DNA from: Spartobacteria bacterium
GTDB lineage: Bacteria > Verrucomicrobiota > Verrucomicrobiia > Chthoniobacterales > Chthoniobacteraceae
Direction of reading: 5' to 3'
DNA: 8,862 bases
NCBI GenBank assembly: GCA_025355595.1
Contig: JANXZI010000576.1
Location: 1 to 8,862 of the forward strand
The notes under the pieces were generated by a model. It had not been told where the DNA came from and made no database searches. It saw only the letters and a program-made list of their open reading frames with translations. The position numbers were made by a program, and so were the translations under genes. Below are positions 1-6,080 of this stretch, in pieces (position 1 is the first letter of the stretch; every line of letters starts with the position of its first letter).

Positions 1-1
1 A

Positions 2-331
2 ATCGAAGCCATCATCAAGCCGTTCAAACTCGAGGACGTGAAGGAAGCGCTCGCCGAAATCGGCGTCGAAGGCATGACCGTCACCGAGGTGAAGGGCTTT
101 GGCCGGCAGAAGGGCCACACGGAAATCTACCGCGGCAGCGAATACACCGTGGATTTTCTGCCGAAGGTGAAATTCGATCTCGTCGTCTCGGATGACCGCG
201 TGGATGTGGCGGTGAAGGCCATCATCAAGTCCGCGAAGACTGGCAAGATCGGCGACGGGAAGATTTTCGTGACGCACATTGAGGAAGCGATCCGCATCCG
301 CACCGAAGAGCGCGGCGAGAACGCGGTCTGA
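2..331 (+). CDS. glnB: Nitrogen regulatory protein P-II (5'-truncated)
   Basis: PII proteins are cytosolic trimeric signal transducers. They bind ATP/ADP and 2-oxoglutarate and control targets such as the ammonium channel AmtB and enzymes or kinases of nitrogen assimilation. The frame is already open at the left edge (first visible residues IEAIIKPFKLED). By comparison with the 112-residue E. coli protein, only about three residues (MKK) are missing. With that numbering the T-loop reads GFGRQKGHTEIYRGSEYTVDF and the classical uridylylation tyrosine falls at Tyr51 (RGSEY), so the modification site is intact. The nucleotide-binding TGKIGDGKIFV segment and the C-terminal IRIRTEE signature are also present. 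The stop is TGA at 329-331. The next gene, uppP, begins 48 bp downstream on the same strand. The choice of glnB over glnK is by sequence alone, because the upstream neighbour (amtB or glnA, if any) is outside the window. Confidence 0.96.
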   Translation: MEAIIKPFKLEDVKEALAEIGVEGMTVTEVKGFGRQKGHTEIYRGSEYTVDFLPKVKFDLVVSDDRVDVAVKAIIKSAKTGKIGDGKIFVTHIEEAIRIRTEERGENAV

Positions 332-379
332 TCCGGCAGGCGGTGCTGCGCACGAACCTTCGGCCTTCCCGGAATCATC

Positions 380-1177
380 ATGTCCATTTGGCTCATCGCC
401 ATCATCCTCGGCGTCATTGAGGGTCTCACGGAATTCATCCCCGTCTCGTCCACCGGGCATCTGCTGATCGCGGAACACTGGCTGCCGCGGCAGAGCGATC
501 TTTTCAACGTGGTGATCCAGGCCGGCGCCGTGCTTGCGGTCGTGCCGCTTTTTTGGGAGCGGATCAAAATGCTCGGCCGCTGGCGCGAGCCGGCGAGCCG
601 TGCGCTGAATGCAAAAATCGCGGTCGCATTTTTCATCACGGCGGCCGGCGGATTTTTGCTGGAGAAAAAGGGTTTCAAGCTGCCTGAGCATGTCACTCCC
701 GTCGCGATCGCGCTGCTCGTCGGCGGCGTGCTGTTCATCGCGGTGGAGATGATGCTGCGCGGAAAAAAGGGATCGCATGAAATCTCGTGGCGCGTCGCCG
801 TGGTGATTGGATTTGCGCAGCTCATCGCCGCGGTATTTCCCGGTGCGTCGCGTTCGGGATCGACGATCATTTTTGCGCTCATCCTCGGCGCGGGGCGGCC
901 TGCCGCGACAGAGTTTTCATTTCTGGTGGGGATTCCCACGATGCTCGCCGCGAGCGGGCTGAAGATTTTCAAGGCGCTGCATCATCCCGTCGTGGGCGCT
1001 CCGCATGAAAACTGGGCCGTGCTCGCGGTGGCCTCGGTGATTGCGGCAGCGGTGTCATTTGTCTCGGTGAAATGGCTGCTGCGCTACGTGCAGGGCCACA
1101 CGTTCACCGGCTTCGGCTGGTATCGCATCGGCGCTGCGGTTCTTCTTTTTGTGATCGGTTTCGCCGGGTGGCATTGA
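380..1177 (+). CDS. uppP: Undecaprenyl-diphosphatase UppP/BacA
   Basis: Integral membrane phosphatase that converts undecaprenyl diphosphate to undecaprenyl phosphate. This recycles the lipid carrier for peptidoglycan and other wall polymers, and extra dosage gives bacitracin tolerance. The 265-residue length is normal for the family. Both family signatures are visible: the glutamate-rich motif GVIEGLTEFIPVSSTGHL at residues 11-28 (Glu14, Glu18, Ser23/24, His27), and PGASRSGST at 154-162 with the catalytic-type Arg158. Several hydrophobic helices cover the rest, ending in a GWYRIGAAVLLFVIG segment. The ATG at 380 has GGAA at 371-374 as a modest ribosome site, and the protein starts directly with the first helix, as usual. 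It lies between a PII gene and a secreted wall hydrolase, and with the latter it forms a wall-related pair. No internal promoter or terminator is evident between the three plus-strand genes. Confidence 0.96.
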   Translation: MSIWLIAIILGVIEGLTEFIPVSSTGHLLIAEHWLPRQSDLFNVVIQAGAVLAVVPLFWERIKMLGRWREPASRALNAKIAVAFFITAAGGFLLEKKGFKLPEHVTPVAIALLVGGVLFIAVEMMLRGKKGSHEISWRVAVVIGFAQLIAAVFPGASRSGSTIIFALILGAGRPAATEFSFLVGIPTMLAASGLKIFKALHHPVVGAPHENWAVLAVASVIAAAVSFVSVKWLLRYVQGHTFTGFGWYRIGAAVLLFVIGFAGWH

Positions 1178-1222
1178 GGCTTTGCATTCCACCGCTGGTG
1201 TTTCCTAAAGTGCATCCCGCTG

Positions 1223-1900
1223 ATGCGACACGTTCTCCTCATCCTCTGCCTCGCACTGTCGCCGTGTCTCGCGCACGCGGGGGAAGTCGCGGCGACGCTC
1301 GCTGCGGACGGGTTTGATTTCCCCGTCGGAAAGCCGGATGCGGAGGGCTACTACCGCGCGCGCGGCTACCGTCCAAACGGGCACCTCGGCGAGGACTGGA
1401 ACGGCAATCGCGGCGGCAACACGGACCTTGGCGATCCCGTGTGTTCGATCGCGCATGGTGTGGTCGTGTTCGCGCAGAATTTCGGACACGGGTGGGGGAA
1501 TGCCGTCATCGTGCGCCATGTGTATGAGGAGGACGGGAAGCTGAAATTTGTGGACTCACTTTACGGTCACCTCGACCGCATTCTCGTGCGCGAAAATCAG
1601 GCCCTCCGACGCGGACAACAGCTCGGCACGATCGGGACGGGCGGGGGACTTTATGCGGCGCATCTCCACCTTGAAATCCGGAAGGACCTCCGCGTGGGCA
1701 TGGCGCAGCACCGTTTTCCGCATGACGACACGATCTATTTCAGCCCGTTTGAATTCATCAATGCGCACCGGCAACTGAAGCCGGCCGTGAGCGTCGCCGC
1801 CGTGCCGACGAATACCTTTGTCGCATTCGACGCGAGCGCGGAAAACCCGCCTGTCGCGCAGGGTCCGGCGAAGCCGAAGATGCCTGCGCCGCGCCGCTAG
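1223..1900 (+). CDS. Secreted M23 (LytM-type) peptidoglycan metallopeptidase
   Basis: Probable zinc endopeptidase that cuts peptide cross-links of peptidoglycan outside the cytoplasmic membrane. The 225-residue product begins with a signal peptide (MRHVLLILCLALSPCLAHA, likely cleavage after Ala19, A-H-A|G). The LytM domain spans roughly residues 50-175. Its full metal and catalytic set is visible: HLGED with His54 and Asp58, YGHL with His116, and HLHLE with His147 and His149. The enzyme is therefore predicted active rather than a degenerate EnvC/NlpD-type activator. The tail after about 185 is rich in Ala and Pro and probably unstructured. No SH3, LysM or coiled-coil region is present, so this is a minimal one-domain hydrolase. 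The start is set by the signal peptide; no good Shine-Dalgarno is seen before it. It sits 45 bp after uppP, and its TAG stop shares the bases CTAG with the stop of the convergent methyltransferase gene. Confidence 0.93.
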   Translation: MRHVLLILCLALSPCLAHAGEVAATLAADGFDFPVGKPDAEGYYRARGYRPNGHLGEDWNGNRGGNTDLGDPVCSIAHGVVVFAQNFGHGWGNAVIVRHVYEEDGKLKFVDSLYGHLDRILVRENQALRRGQQLGTIGTGGGLYAAHLHLEIRKDLRVGMAQHRFPHDDTIYFSPFEFINAHRQLKPAVSVAAVPTNTFVAFDASAENPPVAQGPAKPKMPAPRR

Positions 1901-2955
1901 CCCGTGCGCAGGACTGCGAGCACTTCGATTTCTGCGGTCTGCGGGAACATGTCGAGCGGGGTCACGGATTCAAGGCGGTACGTGGTGCGCAGTTCGCCGA
2001 GATCGCGGGCGAGCGTCGCGGGATTGCACGAGACGTAGAGGATCTCGGACGGGCGCGCGGCGGCGAGAAGTTCGGCGACGCGCGGGGAGATGCCGGTCGC
2101 CGGAGGATCGAGGATCACGGTGGTGCGATCCATCGGCTGGGCGGTGAGGATTTCTCCGAGGAGCATGGAGACGTCGCCGAGGAGATGGCGCTCGTTTTCC
2201 GCGGCACGGCCCCGGGCGCGCGCGACGGCGTGCTCGTTTTCCTCGATGCCGATCACTTGCGAGAAGAGCGGTGCGAGACGGTGTGCGAAAAATCCCGCGC
2301 CGGCGTAGGCGTCGAGCAGGAGCGCCTGATCGCGGCGGACCGTCTGCTCGACGAGCGTGAGCAGCGCGGCGGCGACCTCGTCGTTCGTCTGCTCGAAGAA
2401 TTCCTGGCTGTCGCGGGCGAAGAGCGTGTAGTCGCCATCGCGCGCGGGGGAGCGGCGCAAGTCCCGGAGCGAATCGTTCACCGCGGGCTTCGCGATCACG
2501 CAGTGCGTGATCGGGATTAGCTCATGCGAGCGGTGCGCAAAAAATCCCGCGCGCCGGTCCTGCACATGCACGCGGATGCGGTTGCGGTAGGCGTAGGGCT
2601 CCGGCGCAGGGACGATGGGACGCATGGGGACGTCGGAAAATTTCCCGACGCGCCGCAGGGTCTGCTCGACCTGCCGGTGCTTCAGCTCGAGTTGCCGCGG
2701 ATACGCGATGTGCTGGTACGAGCAGCCGCCGCAGTGGGTGAAGTATTCGCAGGGCGGCTCGACGCGATCCGGCGACGGCGTGAGCACGCTCACGACGGCG
2801 GCCTCGGAGAATTTTTTCTGCGCGCGTGTGACCTTCACCCGCACGGTGTCGCCGGGCGTGGTGAAGGGGACGAAGTACACCTTGCCATCGTGGCGCGCTA
2901 CGCCTGCGCCGCCAAAGGCGACATCGGTGATCTGAAGTTCGACAGTTTCAGCCAT
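1897..2955 (-). CDS. 23S rRNA (uracil-5-)-methyltransferase, RlmD/RumA-like, TRAM domain
   Basis: SAM-dependent RNA m5U methyltransferase. The family modifies 23S rRNA (RlmD, RlmC) or tRNA (TrmA); the Fe-S cysteines favour the RlmD type, but the exact uridine cannot be read from sequence. Residues 1-58 form a TRAM RNA-binding domain. The 4Fe-4S ligands match the family pattern: Cys69, Cys75, Cys78 (CxxxxxCGGC) and Cys152. The SAM site is LLLDAYAGAGFF (212-223), and ILDPPATG (281-288) carries the motif IV Asp. The catalytic nucleophile is Cys310 in SCNPATLARDL, and the general-base position is Glu344 (FPQTAEIE). At 352 residues it is much shorter than E. coli RlmD (433): only about 35 residues separate Cys152 from the FFEQTN motif, so most of the central domain is missing. 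The ATG at 2955 begins the TRAM domain directly. No Shine-Dalgarno precedes it, and heptad repeats fill the leader instead. Confidence 0.9.
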   Translation of the reverse strand: MAETVELQITDVAFGGAGVARHDGKVYFVPFTTPGDTVRVKVTRAQKKFSEAAVVSVLTPSPDRVEPPCEYFTHCGGCSYQHIAYPRQLELKHRQVEQTLRRVGKFSDVPMRPIVPAPEPYAYRNRIRVHVQDRRAGFFAHRSHELIPITHCVIAKPAVNDSLRDLRRSPARDGDYTLFARDSQEFFEQTNDEVAAALLTLVEQTVRRDQALLLDAYAGAGFFAHRLAPLFSQVIGIEENEHAVARARGRAAENERHLLGDVSMLLGEILTAQPMDRTTVILDPPATGISPRVAELLAAARPSEILYVSCNPATLARDLGELRTTYRLESVTPLDMFPQTAEIEVLAVLRTG

Positions 2956-2957
2956 TG

Positions 2958-2983
2958 GAGAGTTGAGAGTTGAGAGTTGAGAG
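2958..2983. repeat. Tandem heptamer repeat GAGAGTT x3.7
   Basis: Three perfect copies of GAGAGTT (2958-2964, 2965-2971, 2972-2978) are followed by a partial GAGAG (2979-2983). On the minus strand, which is the methyltransferase mRNA sense, this reads as AACTCTC repeats ending two bases before the start codon. It therefore occupies the place where a ribosome binding site would lie. Short perfect heptads of this kind can change copy number by slippage; whether that happens here is not known. Confidence 0.9.
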
Positions 2984-3011
2984 GCGCACGGGATTGCTCA
3001 TTTTGCCGATT

Positions 3012-3041
3012 CCAAGTTCCGAGTTCTACCTTCCCGAGTTC
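3012..3041. repeat. Degenerate heptad repeats of the CCGAGTT type
   Basis: Successive near-heptads read CCAAGTT (3012-3018), CCGAGTT (3019-3025), CTACCTT (3026-3032) and CCCGAGTT (3033-3040). The exact octamer CCGAGTTC occurs twice (3019-3026 and 3034-3041). The AGTT ends match those of the perfect GAGAGTT array about 30 bp away, which suggests a related origin. Both arrays lie in the 185-bp gap 2956-3140 that must also hold the methyltransferase promoter. I see no convincing -35/-10 pair there. Confidence 0.6.
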
Positions 3042-3085
3042 AGCCTGCCGCAGAGACACCGTTATTTAGGAACGCTCTAAAAAGA

Positions 3086-3121
3086 ACGAAGGCTTCCGCC
3101 TTTGACGACGGAAGCCTTCGT
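3086..3121 (-). terminator. Rho-independent terminator of the TerC-ExoD-TIGR04073 unit
   Basis: The arms CGAAGGCTTCCG (3087-3098) and CGGAAGCCTTCG (3109-3120) are perfectly complementary, with one more A-T pair outside, giving 13 bp around a 10-base loop. Read on the minus strand, the hairpin is followed by TTCTTTTTAG, a proper U tract. It begins about 20 bp after the stop codon of the TIGR04073-type gene. It separates that transcription unit from the methyltransferase gene downstream on the same strand. Confidence 0.92.
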
Positions 3122-3140
3122 GGAAAAGTGCGATCCGATT

Positions 3141-3554
3141 TTAGTACCGATCGGACGTGGTGGTGTAGCGCCGCTTGCTCTGGAAGCCAAACTCTGGCGG
3201 GAATTCGTCGTAGCCGCCATTGATCCACGGCACACTCGGGCGCAGGATGGGACGATACGAGCGCTTGTACACGGGGAAGGGGTAGGTGAAGATTTCATAC
3301 ACGCCCACGCCCATGCGGGCGAACATCCGGCCGAAGCCTTTCACCACTCCGTAGGTCGCAGCGGCGGAGTTGCCCTCAAGTTCATTGGTGCGCTGCACGG
3401 TTACCCCCACCTCGGACGATGCGTAGAGGAAATTCGCCAAGCCGCGCCCGAGCTTCCTCGCGGGGGTGTGGTCGTGCAGCGGCGGATCCTGAATGTCGGC
3501 CATGGCAGGGCTGGCAAGGAGGGCAACAGAGAGAGCGAGGAGGAGGCGTTTCAT
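3141..3554 (-). CDS. Exosortase system-associated exported protein, TIGR04073-type
   Basis: Small exported protein of unknown molecular function. The family is named for co-occurrence with exosortase/PEP-CTERM protein-sorting systems; no exosortase is in this window. I place the start at the ATG at 3554 (137 residues) and not further upstream, because a clean signal peptide begins there (MKRLLLALSVALLASPAMA, cleavage near Ala19) and GGAAA lies 9 bases before it. Family-like features are RKLGRGLANFLYASSE at 33-48 and the strongly patterned segment VVKGFGRMFARMGVGVYEIFTYPFP at about 70-94, with glycines repeated as in a membrane-associating helix. The tail is rich in Arg and aromatic residues (PPEFGFQSKRRY). 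No LPXTG or PEP-CTERM anchor is present. It follows the exoD-like gene by 49 bp and ends at a strong terminator. The family assignment is from memory of the motif and is fairly confident; the cellular role is open. Confidence 0.75.
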   Translation of the reverse strand: MKRLLLALSVALLASPAMADIQDPPLHDHTPARKLGRGLANFLYASSEVGVTVQRTNELEGNSAAATYGVVKGFGRMFARMGVGVYEIFTYPFPVYKRSYRPILRPSVPWINGGYDEFPPEFGFQSKRRYTTTSDRY

Positions 3555-3603
3555 CGGTGATGTTTCCAAACCATTTTCCCGCGAAGATTGCAACCGTCAT
3601 TTT

Positions 3604-4296
3604 TCAAAACCAGTGCCGCACCCAATTCCACAGTGCGTCCCAGCGCGCATGCAGCCACGGGAGGAGGCGCGCGCCGAAATAAATCCACACGCCAAGATAC
3701 GCCCAGGATGCGACGGCCAGGATGTGGCCGGCGAGGATCATCAGGCCGTCGCGGCAGAGGATGCCGGTGATGAGAAAGATGATCGAAAATGCGGGGAGCG
3801 TGTTCGTGAGCGGGATGGGCAGAGGGAGCGCGAGGAAGAATCCCGCGGAGACGATTCCAAGGCCGAAGAGGCTCGTCATCACCGGCCCTGCGACGAGGAA
3901 TGAGAGCCGGGGCTTCATGTGCAGTTCGAGTCGCGCCATGAGCCGCGAGGCAAAGGTGATCACCTTTTGCAGCGTCGCAAACTCCACCTTTTTCCGCAGG
4001 ACGAATGCGGGGAGCCGCGGTCTTCGGCGGAGCATGAACGCGAGGCCGATGAGCGCGATGGCGACACCGAACGGCACGGACAGGCCGGGGATGTTCGGGA
4101 TCAAAAATGGTGCCGCGAGGAAAAGCACGAGCAGCGCGTAGCCGCGATCCTTGAGGTGTTGCTCGATCTCGCCGAGCGACATCGGCTGGCCGTTCGCAAC
4201 GGTGATGAGCGCACGGAGGTCGGCGCTGACCGGCTCGAGCACTTCCTCGGCGGGAGTGGGATGCCCGGTGCCTGTGCTCTCCGGCTTGTCGCTCAT
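3604..4296 (-). CDS. ExoD-family exopolysaccharide synthesis membrane protein
   Basis: Integral membrane protein of the ExoD family. The founder is required for normal exopolysaccharide production and alkaline tolerance in rhizobia; the biochemical activity remains unknown. The 230 residues fit the family. A soluble N-terminus (1-52) contains the typical MSLGEIEQHLKDRGYALLVLFLAAPFLIP motif at 39-67, giving way to the first helix. PNIPGLSVPFGVAIALIGLAFML (67-89) is followed by the basic RRRPRLPAFVLRKK loop (90-103). A second helical block contains LPLPIPLTNTLPAFSIIFLITGILCRDGLMILAG (157-190), the other hallmark of the family. About five membrane segments are expected. The start codon overlaps the stop of the TerC-like gene as ATGA, so translation is probably coupled. 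No polysaccharide synthesis genes are visible, so a role in polysaccharide export or in pH/ion tolerance is inference only. Confidence 0.87.
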   Translation of the reverse strand: MSDKPESTGTGHPTPAEEVLEPVSADLRALITVANGQPMSLGEIEQHLKDRGYALLVLFLAAPFLIPNIPGLSVPFGVAIALIGLAFMLRRRPRLPAFVLRKKVEFATLQKVITFASRLMARLELHMKPRLSFLVAGPVMTSLFGLGIVSAGFFLALPLPIPLTNTLPAFSIIFLITGILCRDGLMILAGHILAVASWAYLGVWIYFGARLLPWLHARWDALWNWVRHWF

Positions 4297-5102
4297 TTTT
4301 CACCGGGGAGTTTGGCGGAATTTTCACCCCGGGCGAAGCGGCTCCACCACGCGCCAAGCGCAAAGAGCAGCACGGCGAAAACCCACGGCAGGCCGTGCGC
4401 CATCACTCGCACCCATGTGTCGGAAACGGCGAGGAGGGCATCGGTTTCCCTCCCGGACATCCCGGGTGTGGCGGGCACGCCGAGCCAGCCGAGCACGCGC
4501 GGATCTTGGAAAATGATCTTGCCCGCGACGTGGCCGAGCACGCCGCCGCCGAGCCAGATCACCCAGCGGAAGCGGTCCATGAGTTTCGAAATGAGCGCGC
4601 TCCCGCAGACGACGAGCGGGATGGAGAGCAGCAGGCCGAAGACCACGAGCCACATCTCGCCATGCGGCGATGCGCTGCCCTCCTTGGCAATGCCCGCGAT
4701 GGCGATGACATTGTCTATGCTCATGATCACGTCCGCGATGATGATGATGCGGATGGCGTGCGAAAGCGAGGAAGCCGCGTGCTTCGACTTGCCTTCGGAA
4801 TGTGCGGCCGCATCGAGCGCCTCCTCCTGCGGGCGCACGAGCTTCCACGCGATCCACAGCAGCGCGAGCCCGGCGAGCGGTTGCAGGAATGGGATGGCCG
4901 TCAGCCACGTGACCACAAAGACGAACAGCACGCGCAGCCCCACCGCTCCGCCAGCGCCGAAAATCTGCCCCCAGAATCGCTGTTTCGCCGGCAGCGTCCG
5001 CGTAGCGAGCGCGATCACGAGCGCATTGTCGCCCGCGAGGACGAGATCCGTGAGGATGATCTGCGCGAACTTTGCGAGCGTTCCGGGGTCGGTCCAGTTC
5101 AT
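4293..5102 (-). CDS. TerC-family integral membrane protein (YjbE-like)
   Basis: Polytopic membrane protein of the TerC superfamily, whose members act in metal-ion homeostasis (manganese efflux in several studied cases) or tellurite resistance. Using the ATG at 5102 gives 269 residues. Both acidic signature motifs in membrane helices are intact: TDLVLAGDNALVIALA (18-33, with Asp19, Asp25, Asn26) and IIADVIMSIDNVIAIAG (121-137, with Asp124, Asp130, Asn131). The paired motifs arise from an internal repeat typical of the family. A His/Lys-rich cytosolic loop lies at about 92-115. An in-frame GTG at 5138 would add 12 residues, but it falls inside the upstream inverted repeat, so I prefer 5102. The Shine-Dalgarno is poor (TAGG abuts the ATG). 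No recognisable yybP-ykoY manganese riboswitch is visible upstream. It is the first gene of the probable three-gene unit with the ExoD- and TIGR04073-type genes. Confidence 0.9.
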   Translation of the reverse strand: MNWTDPGTLAKFAQIILTDLVLAGDNALVIALATRTLPAKQRFWGQIFGAGGAVGLRVLFVFVVTWLTAIPFLQPLAGLALLWIAWKLVRPQEEALDAAAHSEGKSKHAASSLSHAIRIIIIADVIMSIDNVIAIAGIAKEGSASPHGEMWLVVFGLLLSIPLVVCGSALISKLMDRFRWVIWLGGGVLGHVAGKIIFQDPRVLGWLGVPATPGMSGRETDALLAVSDTWVRVMAHGLPWVFAVLLFALGAWWSRFARGENSAKLPGEK

Positions 5103-5119
5103 CCTATTGCATGGAGTTT

Positions 5120-5242
5120 GGAAACCGCGAACGGACACGAATCGGCACGAATGGGGAGGTGCGCAAAACGGGAATCCAAGGAACCGCCAGCTTCCGGTGT
5201 CGGCTTCTTATTCGTGTCCATTCGCGTTCATTGGTGGTTTCC
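5120..5242. repeat. Interspersed inverted repeat element with '..cacgaat..' arms
   Basis: The left arm (5120-5152) begins GGAAACCGCGAACGGACACG and the right arm (5210-5242) ends TTGGTGGTTTCC. By hand, the left arm and the reverse complement of the right arm match at 26 of 33 positions without gaps. They enclose a 57-base centre that is not itself strongly folded. The ACACGAAT/GCACGAAT words repeat inside the left arm. This looks like a REP/MITE-like intergenic element, with no coding capacity of its own. It ends 17 bp before the TerC-like start codon, so it must lie in or next to that gene's promoter or leader. The 66 bp between it and the Dabb gene stop show nothing else. Confidence 0.8.
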
Positions 5243-5308
5243 CACTGCGGTTTAGATTCATGCGGGGACGGTGCGCGAAAGTGGGCGGCCAGCGGAGTCA
5301 GCGTCGTC

Positions 5309-5608
5309 TCACTCGAAGTCGTAAATCACCGCGCGGGCGCAGTGAATTTTGAAGATCTTCTCCACGAATTCAAGGTGCAGCGGATGAACCTGGTAGTCGC
5401 TCTCCGCCAGCTTGTCGGCAAAGGTGAGATTCAGCGCGACCTGGTAGCTCTGGTCCACGACGGGGCGGTGGCTCGGCACCATTTTTCCGATATGGAAACT
5501 GATCACGCCGGGAATCGGGCGCAGGTATTTTTCCGCGCCCGCGAGAAGCTCGGCGGCGGAGTTCGGATTCTCGGGCTTGGTCCAAAAGATGACGATGTGA
5601 CTGAACAT
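5309..5608 (-). CDS. Dabb (stress-responsive alpha/beta barrel) domain protein
   Basis: Small cytosolic protein of 99 residues consisting of a single Dabb domain, a dimeric ferredoxin-like alpha+beta barrel. Family members are implicated in stress responses, and a few relatives are enzymes on small aromatic or polyketide substrates; the function of this one is unknown. Recognisable elements are the first strand MFSHIVIFWTK, the segment IPGVISFHIGKMVPSHRPVVDQSYQVALNLTF (about 32-63), and the conserved YQVHPLHLEFVEKIF helix (72-86) with paired histidines, ending in the strand RAVIYDFE. Length and ends match a complete domain. The start at 5608 fits the first strand; the upstream GGGCC is only a weak ribosome site. 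The GlsB-like stress membrane gene lies 117 bp upstream on the same strand. That gap shows no clear promoter or terminator, so co-transcription is possible but unproved. Confidence 0.88.
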   Translation of the reverse strand: MFSHIVIFWTKPENPNSAAELLAGAEKYLRPIPGVISFHIGKMVPSHRPVVDQSYQVALNLTFADKLAESDYQVHPLHLEFVEKIFKIHCARAVIYDFE

Positions 5609-5725
5609 AAGGCCCGTGTGCTTAGTGCGTCGGCGTGTCCCGTGGCAAGCCGTCCCTTACGTCCTGAGGGCACTCATCCGCACCGCCACTTTTCGGAGAG
5701 CAGGAATTACCGGGCCTCGGTCGGC

Positions 5726-5983
5726 TCAGGCGTGATAGTACCGCCCCATGAGAAAGAGGATGAGCAAAGCGCCGATGATGGACATGGCAATTCCGGCCGG
5801 ATGAAATGGCGTCCCACTTGAGGGCGGTGACAAGGCCCGGCCAATCAAGCCTCCCAAGATGGAACCGCCGATGCCGACCAGCGACGTGATGAGGAAACTG
5901 AGATGCTGCGCGCCAGGCATGATCGCCCGCGCGATGAGGCCGATGATGAAGCCGACGATGATGGACCAGATGATGTGTAACAT
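5726..5983 (-). CDS. GlsB/YeaQ/YmgE-family stress response membrane protein
   Basis: Small inner-membrane protein of 85 residues belonging to the transglycosylase-associated/GlsB family, often induced by general stress; its molecular role is unknown. Three hydrophobic helices are clear: MLHIIWSIIVGFIIGLIARAIM (1-22), FLITSLVGIGGSILGGLIG (30-48) and GIAMSIIGALLILFLMG (64-80). The family's glycine-rich GLIAR and GIGGSILGG motifs are present, and PGAQHL forms the first loop. The C-terminus RYYHA is cytosolic or periplasmic depending on topology. The ATG at 5983 is the natural start because it opens helix 1 directly; the preceding GAAAAAATCC is not a good Shine-Dalgarno. The Dabb gene follows on the same strand. 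Upstream (5984-6080) there is only a short perfect hairpin and no recognisable gene. Confidence 0.88.
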   Translation of the reverse strand: MLHIIWSIIVGFIIGLIARAIMPGAQHLSFLITSLVGIGGSILGGLIGRALSPPSSGTPFHPAGIAMSIIGALLILFLMGRYYHA

Positions 5984-6033
5984 GGATTTTTTCGGGATGA
6001 GTTAAGGCGGGTGATACGTCACGATTCCGCACC

Positions 6034-6053
6034 CGCGCGAGTAATCTCGCGTG
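6034..6053. other. Short palindromic hairpin upstream of the GlsB-like gene
   Basis: CGCGAG (6036-6041) and CTCGCG (6046-6051) pair perfectly around a TAAT loop, and one G-U and one C-G pair extend the stem. No T tract follows on either strand, so it is not a normal terminator. It lies about 50 bp before the GlsB-like start. GCGGGTG (6007-6013) and CACCCGC (6030-6036) form a second, overlapping possible stem. Either could be an operator or leader structure, or chance in GC-rich DNA. Confidence 0.4.
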
Positions 6054-6080
6054 CCAGCCCTGCGAAGGATGCCTCAACTG

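Noticed and set aside
127..972. Minus-strand frame opposite glnB and uppP
   Set aside because: It spans two well-supported plus-strand genes and has no domain-like pattern; it is a GC-driven shadow.
3555..3593. Upstream start for the TIGR04073-type protein
   Set aside because: It would put 13 charged and polar residues before a textbook signal peptide; the ATG at 3554 has its own GGAAA site.
5103..5138. N-terminal extension of the TerC-like protein from GTG 5138
   Set aside because: The extra residues (MSVRGFQTPCNR) come largely from the inverted repeat and precede a normal family N-terminus; ATG 5102 is the better start.
3919..5255. Long plus-strand frames opposite the ExoD- and TerC-like genes
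   Set aside because: Composition is rich in Arg, Ser, Ala and His with no motifs, whereas the minus strand encodes two clear membrane-protein families. The plus frames also run through the inverted repeat. They are shadows.
5103..5308. A yybP-ykoY manganese riboswitch before the TerC-like gene
   Set aside because: The leader region is occupied by the inverted repeat, and I cannot see the conserved riboswitch core; a covariance-model search would be needed to exclude it fully.
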